Assembly (NCBI GenBank): GCA_963696325.1
Contig: CAVOJV010000044.1
Coordinates: forward strand, 1-64,000
Length of the DNA stretch: 64,000 nt
DNA from: CAVOJV01 sp963696325
Lineage (GTDB): Bacteria; Pseudomonadota; Gammaproteobacteria; Competibacterales; Competibacteraceae
Reading direction: 5' to 3'
The position numbers and the translations under genes are program-made. Below the pieces are notes generated by a model. That model saw nothing but the letters and a program-made list of their open reading frames with translations. It was not told the DNA's origin and did not search any database. Positions 25,550-33,450 of this stretch are shown one piece after another; within the stretch, counting starts at the first letter, position 1; each line of letters opens with the position of its first letter.

Positions 25550-26195
25550 CCAATCCTGGCAAATGTGGTGCTGGATGAACTAGATTGGGAACTGGAACGG
25601 CGTGGACACCGTTTTGTCCGTTATGCAGATGACTTCCAGATTCAGGTCAAAAGCAAAAGAGCGGGCGAAAGGGTAATGGCAAGCGTGACGCGCTTTGTAA
25701 ATGACTCACTGAGACTCACAGTGAATCCGCTGAAGAGCGCGGTGGATAAACCCTGGAATCGGAAATTTCTGGGTTTTACGGGGAGCCGAAACGGTGCGAA
25801 GCTGAAAGTGGCAGATAAAGCCATAGAGAAGCTCAAGAACCGAGTACGGGAAATCACTCGTCGTACACGAGGCACCAGAATTGGAAATATCGTTGCCGAG
25901 CTGAGAAAAGCCCTGCTTGGATGGAAAGCGTACTTCGGGATAGCCGAAGTGCTGAGTCCTCTGCGCGATATCGACAAATGGGTACGACGCAAATTGCGTT
26001 GCTATCTCTGGAAACAGTGGGGTAGGAAGGGATACCGAGAACTGCGGAAACGCGGGGTAAGTAGAGCAGGAAGCGTGGAACATGGCGAAATCAGCCCATG
26101 GTCCGTGGCGACTGTCGAAAACACCGGCAATAGGAATAGCCCTGCCCGTACAATACTTCAATCAATTGGGACTACCGAGTCTAGCGGCGAGGTAG
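25550..26195 (+). pseudogene. ltrA: Group II intron reverse transcriptase/maturase, C-terminal part
   Basis: This is the 3' part of a group II intron-encoded protein. It begins in frame with ILANVVLDELDWELERRG, then HRFVRYADDFQIQVKS, the reverse transcriptase YADD active site. It continues with the thumb (WNRKFLGFTGSRNGAKLKVA) and maturase domain X (WKQWGRKGYRELRKRGV). Near 26077 the frame shifts to AHGPWRLSKTPAIGIALP and QYFNQLGLPSLAAR with a stop at 26193-26195. The first two thirds were lost when ISKra4 copy 1 entered. It cannot encode an active enzyme. Confidence 0.88.
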
Positions 26196-26282
26196 GAATT
26201 AATTTATCGAATCGCCGGATACGTGACCCGTACGTCCGGTGGTGTGGGAGGGGGGAGCCGTGAGGCTTCTCCCTATCCCGAT
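26196..26282 (+). ncRNA. 3' end of the group II intron RNA (domains V and VI)
   Basis: A domain V-like hairpin forms around 26212-26243 (ATCGCCGGATACGTG / GTACGTCCGGTGGT). A GC-rich domain VI stem follows, GGGAGGGGGGAG and CTTCTCCCTATCCC, ending CCGAT. The next base starts the host exon TATTTGATCGATTTC, which encodes YLIDFF of an ISKra4 transposase. This sets the 3' splice junction at about 26282. Confidence 0.7.
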
Positions 26283-26509
26283 TATTTGATCGATTTCTTC
26301 CATGTCTGCGACTATCTGAGCGCCGCCGCGCCGGTGTGCGCCGCGGATCATGCCCAGGCGTGGCTGGACGTGCAGAAAGAGCGGCTGAAAGCCAACCAGG
26401 TGGCGGCGGTCCTGGACGTGTTGGCGCCATTCGTCAGGGCTGATCAGGAGGATGATCCGGTGACCGCTTGTGATCGCTATTTGCGTAACCGACTGGATTA
26501 TCTGGATTA

Positions 26510-27650
26510 TACTTAGAACGGTAGTAGCTTGAGGTTTAAGAAAGCCCCGAATTCTCTTATGCTGAGGAGCAACCAATGAGGTTGGCAAACAGGGCGACAA
26601 TCCGATGCTCCGGCTTGAATTCAGTGAGGCAGACCGACAGGCGTTGAACCACGAGCGCTACCATCATCCGCATCCACGGGTGCAGCAGCGGATGGAAGTG
26701 CTGTGGTTGAAGAGTCAGGGGGTACCGCACCAGCAGATCGCTCGCCTGTGCCGTCTCAGCGGCAATACCTTACGCGCGTACCTGAAACGGTATCAAGCCG
26801 GGGGTGTAGAGGCGCTAAAACAACTATCGTTTCATCGCCCCCAGAGCGCCCTGAGTGCGCATCGTGACACCCTTGAAGCACACCTGCGGGAGCACCCGCC
26901 CCAGACGATCAAGGAAGCCGTCGTTGTGCTCGAAACGCTGACCGGTATCCGCCGGAGTCCGACTCAGGTCCGTGTGTTTCTCAAGCAATTTGGGCTGAAA
27001 TGCCGCAAGGTGGGGTTGCTACCGGCCAAAGCCGATCCGCAGGCGCAAGAGGAGTATCAAAAAAAAGTTGGAGCCGCGCTTAGCCGAAGCGCACGCCGGT
27101 GAGCGAGCGGTCTTTTTTGTGGATGCGGCCCATTTTGTCTTCGGCGCGTTTCTGGGGTATCTCTGGTGTTTTGCCCGGTGCTGGATCAAAGCCCCGAGCG
27201 GGCGGCAACGCTTCAATGTCCTGGGGGCCTTGAATGCGGTCACGCATGAGATCATCACCGTCACCAATCTGACCTACATCAACTCCGAGAGTGTTTGCCA
27301 ATTGCTGTGTAAGCTGGTTGAATTGGGGTTGCAGGTCCCCATTACCCTCGTCTTGGACAATGCCCGCTACCAGCGCTGTACCCTGGTACAATCTGTCGCC
27401 GCCTCGCTCGACATCGAGTTACTCTACTTACCGGCGTATTCGCCCAACTTGAACTTGATCGAGCGGCTCTGGAAGTTTGTCAAAAAGCACTGTCTTTACT
27501 CAAAGTACTACGCTGACTTTACCGCGTTCACCCAGGCGATTGAAGCCTGTTTAGCGAACACCCAAACGACCCACAAACAGGCACTGAGTTCGTTGCTGAC
27601 GTTCAACTTTCAGTCCTTCAAAAAAGTTCAAGCTCTGGCCGTGTGAAGTA
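26510..27650. mobile_element. IS630-family element (copy 2) at a TA target
   Basis: Ends TACTTAGAACGG and CCGTGTGAAGTA, flanked by TA on both sides (26508-26509 and 27651-27652). Removal restores LDYQGAIQQG in the ISKra4 transposase. Confidence 0.88.
26605..27646 (+). CDS. IS630-family transposase (copy 2) in two frames joined at an A8 run
   Basis: Frame one (26605-27102) has the helix-turn-helix half (HQQIARLCRLSGNTLRAYLK) and the winged-helix region GIRRSPTQVRVFLKQFG. Frame two gives the DDE half with VFFVDAAHFVFGAFLG, ITLVLDNARYQRC and NLNLIERLWKFVKKH. The frames meet at eight A (27059-27066). One A fewer would read YQKKLEPRLAEAHAG straight through. The position and direction of the shift match copy 1. 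Confidence 0.85.
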
Positions 27651-27893
27651 TATCAAGGTGCTATCCAGCAGGGCCTGCCCATTGGCTCTGGGGAAATTGA
27701 GAGCGCCCACCGCTATATTATTCAACAACGGCTCAAACGCCCCGGGGCGTGGTGGTCGCCGGTACATGTCGAAGCCATGTTAGCCCTGCGGTTAAACCGC
27801 GCCAACCACGAATGGGAGGCCTATTGGCAACGGGCCGAAAAACAAGCGGCCGGGACCGGTCAGCCCATCGTTGCATCACTTTGAATCGCACCC

Positions 27894-28313
27894 CGTCGCC
27901 GCTGGCGGGTGGAAATGTTTTTCCGGATCTGGACATCGGGCTGCCGGGTCGAGGCGCTGCAACTGGGCACCCTGGAGCGATTGGAGCGGGCCTTGGTGAT
28001 TTATCTGATCATCGCCTGGCGCATCCTGCACTTGGTCACTTGGGGGCGGGACTGCCCGAACCTGCCGTGCGACGTGGTGTTCGATCCCGAGGAATGGCAG
28101 GCCGCCTGGATCGTCGCCCATCGCTGCCCGCCGCCGGAAATGCCCCCGCCCTTGGGCCAGAGGGTGCGCCTGATCGCCGGCTTCGGCGGGTTTCTCGGCC
28201 GCAAGCACGACGGTCATCCCGGTCCCAAAGCCCTCTGGGAAGGCATGCAGAAGGTCAGAGCATTTGCCATCGCGCTGGAGGCCGGCCGTGGCGTGTATGC
28301 CGGTGACGGGTAA
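27894..28313 (+). pseudogene. Tn5-like IS4 transposase, C-terminal fragment
   Basis: About 140 residues remain, beginning WRVEMFFRIWTSGCRVEALQ and running through LVIYLIIAWRILHLVTWGRD to FLGRKHDGHPGPKALWEGMQ. It is closely similar to the C-terminus of the IS4 transposase at 8447-9820. It abuts the right end of ISKra4 copy 2, which probably inserted into it. The N-terminal part is missing. Confidence 0.85.
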
Positions 28314-28345
28314 GTTGTGGGTAATCGGGTGGGCTTAACCGTGAT

Positions 28346-28984
28346 TTAGACTGAATACCAAAGCACCGCACAGAAATGGCACGCGGTGCCCGCCAAGACA
28401 AACAGATGCCAGAAGAAGTGACCGTACCGCAGACGGCCGTCTATTGCAAAGAAAGCCACGCCCGCGGTGTAAGCCAGGCCTCCCCCCACCAACCACAGCA
28501 GACCCGCTGTCGGTACGCGCGAAATCAATGGAGCGACCGCGATCAGAATGAGCCATCCCATGACCAGATAAAGGCCGGTGGAGAGGATGGGATTGGACAA
28601 CCTGTCGGACCCCTTCAGCACCAGCCCGACCGCGGCAAGTGCCCAGCTTAGGGCAAACAGCGTCCAGCCCCAGCCGCCGTTCAGTACGCCAAGCGAGAAC
28701 GGCGTGTAGGTTCCGGCGATTAACAGATAGATCGCTCCATGGTCGAGCTTCCGGAATATCCGCTTCGCCCTGCCGTGCGGCAAGGCGTGATAAAGAGTTG
28801 AGGTGAAGTACAGCAAAACCACTGTGGCGGCGAAGATGCTCGCGGCTACCACGTTCACGGCGCTACCGTATCGGGCCGTGGCCAGAATGAGAAACGGAAC
28901 CGATACCGCCGCCGCCAGTAAGCCTATGCCGTGGCTGACGCTGTTGGCGATTTCTTCCGCCACTGACTGCGCACGTTCTTTCAT
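28346..28984 (-). CDS. Hemolysin III family membrane protein (YqfA-like)
   Basis: This seven-helix membrane protein of the HlyIII/PAQR family has 212 residues. Conserved metal-type residues are visible: SVSHGIGLLAAAVSVPFL (Ser/His near residue 18), TSTLYHALPHGRAKRIFRKL followed by DHGAIYLLIAGTYTPFSL, and the late HFFWHLFVLAGTACHF pair of His. Members were first described as hemolysins; the cellular role in most bacteria is unclear and may be membrane lipid sensing or hydrolysis. It is the first intact gene after the mobile pile. Confidence 0.9.
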   Translation of the reverse strand: MKERAQSVAEEIANSVSHGIGLLAAAVSVPFLILATARYGSAVNVVAASIFAATVVLLYFTSTLYHALPHGRAKRIFRKLDHGAIYLLIAGTYTPFSLGVLNGGWGWTLFALSWALAAVGLVLKGSDRLSNPILSTGLYLVMGWLILIAVAPLISRVPTAGLLWLVGGGLAYTAGVAFFAIDGRLRYGHFFWHLFVLAGTACHFCAVLWYSV

Positions 28985-29104
28985 GGCGGATCATGCTTCC
29001 ACGACCAAACTGTCGTATTCGGTTCACTGGTTCGAAATCGGCCGCCCAGCGTAACGAACCCGCTGCGGCGAGGCGCGGAAGGCTAGGCGCCTCTAGTGCG
29101 GGAG

Positions 29105-29323
29105 CTAGCGGTTTTTGGGCACGAGCAGCAGCAGCGCGCCAGCCACTATCGCCCCCACGCCAGCCCAGACCGGGACGTTGACCGTCTGCTGGTTCTTAAC
29201 CGTCAGTTCGAGTGGACCCAGCTTGGCCTCCTGAGTCTCCTTGGTGTAGCTGAAACTGCCGTACACCAAGCCCAAAACGCCAGCTACAATCAGCGCGATG
29301 GCTGCAATCTTAATTGCATTCAT
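29105..29323 (-). CDS. DUF3185 small membrane protein
   Basis: This 72-residue protein has two transmembrane helices (IKIAAIALIVAGVLGLVYG and VWAGVGAIVAGALLLLV) joined by a conserved loop (KLGPLELTVKNQQTVNVPV). The start at 29323 has AGGAG upstream; five extra upstream codons are possible but overlap that site. Function unknown. A decayed paralogue lies at 44181-44390, and each copy has a Thivi_2564-type neighbour. Confidence 0.85.
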   Translation of the reverse strand: MNAIKIAAIALIVAGVLGLVYGSFSYTKETQEAKLGPLELTVKNQQTVNVPVWAGVGAIVAGALLLLVPKNR

Positions 29324-29363
29324 CTTGTCTCCTCCCACCGATAAACTCTTACTTGTTAATCAG

Positions 29364-29552
29364 CTACCCTACGCGCATTCCTGGCATGGAACCCAAGATC
29401 CCAAAGGCACTTAATATAAAGAGAACCACTACCAGGATGACGACCACATTCAAGATTTTCTTGATGGTAGCGTCCATCGGTATGTAGTTATTGATCGCCC
29501 ATAGGAGTACCCCGAAGACGACTAAGACAATCACTAATTGAATCAACGGCAT
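29364..29552 (-). CDS. Thivi_2564-family small membrane protein
   Basis: This 62-residue protein has two helices: MPLIQLVIVLVVFGVLLWAI, then the conserved loop NNYIPMDATIKKILN, then VVVILVVVLFILSAFGILG. The function is unknown; homologues are common in Chromatiales and related bacteria. A paralogue with the same start and loop is at 43343-43534. A perfect 22-bp palindrome lies 75 bases upstream of its start. Confidence 0.85.
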   Translation of the reverse strand: MPLIQLVIVLVVFGVLLWAINNYIPMDATIKKILNVVVILVVVLFILSAFGILGSMPGMRVG

Positions 29553-29626
29553 GGTGCTTCTCCTTATACTATATACTATGTTGGAAATATAATCTTAAAA
29601 AAAGATAACACCTTTTCCTAGCACGC

Positions 29627-29648
29627 ATCTGTGCGCTAGCGCACAGAT
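29627..29648. promoter_or_regulatory. Perfect 22-bp palindrome, possible operator
   Basis: Half-site ATCTGTGCGCT followed at once by its reverse complement. It lies in the AT-rich leader upstream of the Thivi_2564-type gene (reverse strand). A similar imperfect sequence, GTGCGATAGCGTACAGAC, occurs at about 42624-42641. A dimeric regulator site is plausible, but no binding protein is known. Confidence 0.45.
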
Positions 29649-29917
29649 TAATGAAACCAATAAACCTTATGAAGGATAAAGTGAATACTTATGAAACAAC
29701 GATGGTGATAGCACTGAATAGAAGAGGACCGGGCGACACTGAACCGATAGGTAAAGAGTCGGGCTGTTGGGGATAAACAGCGGCGACGGGCGCGGATGGC
29801 ATTGATGACGGCTGTTCGTATACAGCGATCCTGGAAACCTTGGGCATCAACGCTTTTCATAAAATCTAATCCTCGGGAACGGGGAAAGTCGTTAAACAAC
29901 GGTTGCGGGGGAAGTCT

Positions 29918-30340
29918 ATGAAGCGAGAGGAAAACTGCATCTTCTGCAAGATCGTCAAGGGCGCCGCCCAAGCTATAAAGGTCCACGAGGATGAGGTCAC
30001 CCTCACCTTCATGGATATCAATCCGGCCAGTGCGGGCCATACCCTGGTCATCTCCAGGGAACACTTTGAAAGCCTGCTGCAGATCGACGTACCCACCCTC
30101 ACCGCCGTCAGTCTGACCACCCAACGTATCGCGCTGGCCGTCCAGCATGCGCTTCAGCCGGACGGTATTCGCATCGGTCAGTTCAATGGCGCTGCCGCCG
30201 GGCAGACCGTGTTCCATTACCACGTGCATGTGGTCCCCATGCGCCTGGGGAAGCGCACCGGCGCCCATGGCCGTGGTCCTGGCGATCTCGATGAGATCCG
30301 GGAAATCGCCGAAAGGATTCGAACTGCGCTGCAAGGCTGA
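29918..30340 (+). CDS. HIT-family nucleotide hydrolase
   Basis: This histidine-triad hydrolase acts on nucleoside phosphoramidates or dinucleotides in the cytosol. It begins MKREENCIFCKIVKGAAQA, with the usual CxFC zinc pair. The triad is HYHVHVVP near residue 101. The ATG at 29918 has GGGGGAAG upstream; an in-frame GTG/ATG 15 bases earlier is less likely. It is followed by an SDR gene only 3 bases downstream, so the two are co-transcribed. Confidence 0.9.
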   Translation: MKREENCIFCKIVKGAAQAIKVHEDEVTLTFMDINPASAGHTLVISREHFESLLQIDVPTLTAVSLTTQRIALAVQHALQPDGIRIGQFNGAAAGQTVFHYHVHVVPMRLGKRTGAHGRGPGDLDEIREIAERIRTALQG

Positions 30341-30343
30341 AGC

Positions 30344-31084
30344 ATGCTGAAAGATCAGGTCATCATCATCACCGGCGCCAGCCGCGGTTTGGGTCGGGCT
30401 ATGGCGTTAGCGGTGGCTCAGCGTGGCGCTATAGTAATAGCGGCAGCGCGGACTACCGGGTCTGGCCGTCCGGACACCATCCAAGAGACGGTGCGGTTGA
30501 TCGAGGCGGCCGGTGGCAAGGCGCTGGCGGTGCCGGTGGATGTGCGGGATGAGGCCCAGGTTGCGGCCATGGTGGAACAGGTGCTGGACCGTTGCGGACG
30601 CGTGGACGTGCTGGTGAACAACGCCGGCCTCATGGTGGGCAACGTGGCTTTTACCGATACCACGCCGGCGCTGTGGCGGGACATTCTGGATACCAATCTG
30701 GGGGGCGCCTTCCTGTGCTGCCGGGCCGTGGTGCCGACCATGATTCGGCAAGGCAAGGGCATGATCGTCAACATTACTTCCGGGGCGGCGGTGCGTACTG
30801 GCTTTCTCAATGTTCCTTACGGGGTTTCCAAGGCCGGGCTCGACCGGCTGACCTTAGGGCTAGGCGCGGAACTGAAAGCGCATGGCATCGCCTGCGTTTC
30901 TCTCTCGCCCGCTGTCAGCGCCACCGATACCGTGCGCCGCATGTACCCCAGACAGGCGGTGGATGACTGGGCGCGGTCCGCGGAACTACCCGGCCGCGCG
31001 CTCTGCGCACTTCTGGCGGATGATCCCATGCGTTACACGGGTCAAGTGCTCTCGGTGCGCGAATACCTGGAACGCCAGCCCTGA
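30344..31084 (+). CDS. SDR-family NAD(P)-dependent oxidoreductase
   Basis: This short-chain dehydrogenase has 246 residues. The cofactor motif is TGASRGLG at 10-17, with NNAG near 91. The catalytic Ser is in IVNITSGAAVRTG and the YxxxK motif is YGVSK near 158-162. The substrate cannot be deduced. It is translationally close to the HIT gene upstream (3-base gap). The gene is intact. Confidence 0.9.
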   Translation: MLKDQVIIITGASRGLGRAMALAVAQRGAIVIAAARTTGSGRPDTIQETVRLIEAAGGKALAVPVDVRDEAQVAAMVEQVLDRCGRVDVLVNNAGLMVGNVAFTDTTPALWRDILDTNLGGAFLCCRAVVPTMIRQGKGMIVNITSGAAVRTGFLNVPYGVSKAGLDRLTLGLGAELKAHGIACVSLSPAVSATDTVRRMYPRQAVDDWARSAELPGRALCALLADDPMRYTGQVLSVREYLERQP

Positions 31085-31196
31085 TTCGCTGGGAGCGACA
31101 AACACCTTCCCTGCCCGTTGATCGCCGCAATCCTGTGAACTAAACCAGCCTGTTGAAAGACCAACAGTTTGCTGGGAGTTGCCAAGAGGGTTATCG

Positions 31197-32606
31197 ATGC
31201 CCACGCTGCGTATGGTCCTCTTGATGGTGGGGTTGTTGCTCCTACCCTGTTTGGTGCATGCGGAGAGCAAGGTTGTGGTGTTGGAATTACAGGGCGTCAT
31301 TGGCCCCGCTGCCAGCGACTTCGTGTTGCGCGGCCTGGAAAGCGCTCAGCGGGACGGCGCGCGGTTGGTCATCCTGCGCATGGATACGCCTGGCGGGCTG
31401 GACAGCTCCATGCGCGATATCATTCGAGCCATTCTCGCTTCAACAGTGCCAGTGGCTAGCTATGTAGCCCCCAGCGGCGCCCGTGCCGCCAGCGCCGGCA
31501 CCTATATTCTCTACGCCAGCCATATCGCCGCCATGGCGCCGGCCACCAACCTAGGGGCCGCCACGCCGGTGCAAATCGGTGGGCTGCCCGAACCGCCCGT
31601 GCCGGGAGACCGGCAAGCCGATAAACCGGCCGACCAGCAACCCAAAAAGGAAGGAGAATCACTTTCCGACCAACCACTCGCCAAGAAGGAACCGGCCAGC
31701 GCGCCGAAATCGACGCTGGAGCACAAGATGGTTAACGATGCCCGTGCCTATATCCGTTCTCTGGCCCAGTTGCGCGGGCGCAATGCGGAATGGGCCGAGC
31801 AGTCCGTCAGCGACGCCGCCAGTCTGAGTGCCAAGGAGGCTTCGGAGCGGGGCGTGATCGACGTGATCGCCGTCGATGTGACGGATCTGCTGAAGCAGAT
31901 TCAGGGGCGGGTGGTGCGAACAGCGGAAATGGAACACACCCTCGATAGCGAGGGCGCAGCGGTCGAAACCATCTCCCCTGACTGGCGCAACCGCCTCCTG
32001 GCGATGATCACTCATCCGCAAGTGGCTTATATTTTGATGCTGATCGGCGTCTATGGGCTGTTCTTCGAGCTGTCCAGCCCCGGCGTCGTGGTGCCCGGTG
32101 TGCTGGGTGGTATCTGCCTGCTGTTGGCCTTGTTCGCCTTTCAGGTGTTGCCTATCAATTATGCTGGGTTGGCGCTCGTCCTGCTTGGACTGATGTTCAT
32201 GATCGGCGAAGCATTCCTGCCCAGCTTCGGTGCCTTGGGACTGGGCGGCATCGCCGCCTTCGTTATAGGTTCCCTGATATTGTGGGACGAAACGGGACCC
32301 GGTTACGAGGTTCCTTTGGGGCTTATCCTCGGCTTCGCGCTGGCCAGCGGCGCTGTCATCAGCGGTCTTGGCACTATGTTGATCCGCCAACGGCGCCGCC
32401 CCGTGGTGAGCGGGGATGCGGAGTTACTGAACGCCACGGCCGTGGTTGCCGACAACTTCCAGGGCGAAGGTCGGGTCTGGGTCCGCGGCGAGTCCTGGCT
32501 GGCCCGCTGTGAACAACCACTGGTCAAAGGCCAACCGGTGCGGATTAGCGGGCGCGCTGGCCTGGTGCTTTTTGTGCAACCCCTGAACAAAGGAGAACAA
32601 TCATGA
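31197..32606 (+). CDS. NfeD-family membrane-bound serine protease (long form)
   Basis: Long NfeD proteins join a ClpP-like serine protease domain to a membrane domain and an OB fold, and act with SPFH proteins in membrane microdomains. A signal peptide covers residues 1-23 (MVLLMVGLLLLPCLVHA). The protease domain has SSMRDIIRAILASTVPVASY and ARAASAGTYILYASH, holding the active Ser. A Pro/Lys-rich insert follows, then HKMVNDARAYIRSLAQLRGR, which supplies Lys. Four to five helices (residues 270-400) precede the C-terminal OB fold (RVWVRGESWLARCEQPLVKG). The ATG at 31197 is preferred; its stop overlaps the slipin start (ATGA). Confidence 0.92.
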   Translation: MPTLRMVLLMVGLLLLPCLVHAESKVVVLELQGVIGPAASDFVLRGLESAQRDGARLVILRMDTPGGLDSSMRDIIRAILASTVPVASYVAPSGARAASAGTYILYASHIAAMAPATNLGAATPVQIGGLPEPPVPGDRQADKPADQQPKKEGESLSDQPLAKKEPASAPKSTLEHKMVNDARAYIRSLAQLRGRNAEWAEQSVSDAASLSAKEASERGVIDVIAVDVTDLLKQIQGRVVRTAEMEHTLDSEGAAVETISPDWRNRLLAMITHPQVAYILMLIGVYGLFFELSSPGVVVPGVLGGICLLLALFAFQVLPINYAGLALVLLGLMFMIGEAFLPSFGALGLGGIAAFVIGSLILWDETGPGYEVPLGLILGFALASGAVISGLGTMLIRQRRRPVVSGDAELLNATAVVADNFQGEGRVWVRGESWLARCEQPLVKGQPVRISGRAGLVLFVQPLNKGEQS

Positions 32607-33391
32607 TCGGAATCTTTTCAAATCTGCTACTCATTGCGGTTGTCCTGCTTGGCGCGCTGGTTGCGGCCTCCATCAAGGTTCTGTTCGAATATGAGCGAGG
32701 CGTGATTTTCTTCCTGGGCCGTTTTCAGATAGTTAAAGGGCCAGGGTTGATCATCATCATCCCCATTGTCCAGAAAATGAGGAGGGTGGACCTGCGCACG
32801 ATCGTCATGGATGTGCCCAGCCAGGATGTGATCTCCCGCGACAACGTCTCGGTCAAGGTGAGCGCGGTACTTTACTTTAGGGTGGTTGATCCCGAGCGGG
32901 CCATCATCCAGGTAGAAGACTATTATGCCGCCACTGGCCAACTGGCGCAGACGACGCTGCGCTCAGTTCTGGGCCAGCACGAACTGGATGAAATGCTGGC
33001 GGAGCGGGAGAGACTCAATACCCATATCCAAAACATCCTGGATACCGAAACCGATGCCTGGGGTATCAAGGTCTCTAAGGTGGAGATAAAACGCGTGGAC
33101 CTGGACGAAAGCATGATCCGCGCCATTGCCCGCCAAGCCGAGGCCGAGCGTGAGCGGCGCGCGAAGATCATCAACGCCGAAGGTGAATTCCAGGCCGCCG
33201 AAAAACTACTGCAGGCGGCTATGATCATCGCTCGCCAGCCCCAGGCCCTGCAACTCCGCTACCTGCAAACCCTCCACGACATCGCGGCGGAAAATAATTC
33301 CACGGTGGTTTTCCCCCTTCCCCTGGATCTGATCAGTCCGTTGCTGACGTCGGCGACCAGGCCGGGAGACGATGCCACGCGCGATAAGTAA
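32603..33391 (+). CDS. Slipin (stomatin-like SPFH protein)
   Basis: This 262-residue SPFH-domain protein organises membrane microdomains as a partner of NfeD. A single N-terminal membrane helix (NLLLIAVVLLGALVAASIKV) is followed by the SPFH domain (FEYERGVIFFLGRFQIVKGP, VDLRTIVMDVPSQDVISRDN, WGIKVSKVEIKRVDL). A helical tail (ARQAEAERERRAKIINAEGE) completes it. Translation is coupled to nfeD by a 4-base overlap. Confidence 0.95.
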   Translation: MIGIFSNLLLIAVVLLGALVAASIKVLFEYERGVIFFLGRFQIVKGPGLIIIIPIVQKMRRVDLRTIVMDVPSQDVISRDNVSVKVSAVLYFRVVDPERAIIQVEDYYAATGQLAQTTLRSVLGQHELDEMLAERERLNTHIQNILDTETDAWGIKVSKVEIKRVDLDESMIRAIARQAEAERERRAKIINAEGEFQAAEKLLQAAMIIARQPQALQLRYLQTLHDIAAENNSTVVFPLPLDLISPLLTSATRPGDDATRDK

Positions 33392-33450
33392 CGGATTGAT
33401 GGGGGGTGGGTGGACTATGCACACATCCCCCATCTTTAAGCTCCGTAAGC

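Larger units (their letters stand above)
26283..27884 (+). pseudogene. ISKra4-family transposase (copy 2), split by intron and IS630
   Basis: Two pieces of the C-terminal half remain. The piece 26283-26509 (YLIDFFHVCDYLSAAAPVCA to RNRLDYLD) and the piece 27651-27884 (GAIQQGLPIGSGEIESAHRY to QPIVASL) join in frame when IS630 at 26510-27650 plus one TA is removed. The upstream half is replaced by the group II intron remnant, which had inserted between the codons for GS and YLI. The ISKra4 right end (CACTTTGAATCGCACCCC) follows at about 27876-27893. Confidence 0.85.

Noticed and set aside
29648..30334. Long reverse-strand open frame opposite the HIT gene, including AVINAIRARRRCLSPTARLF
   Set aside because: Most of it is antisense to a well-supported HIT gene and has no family resemblance. 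The part beyond 29900 has no start and could not be matched to any transposase by eye.
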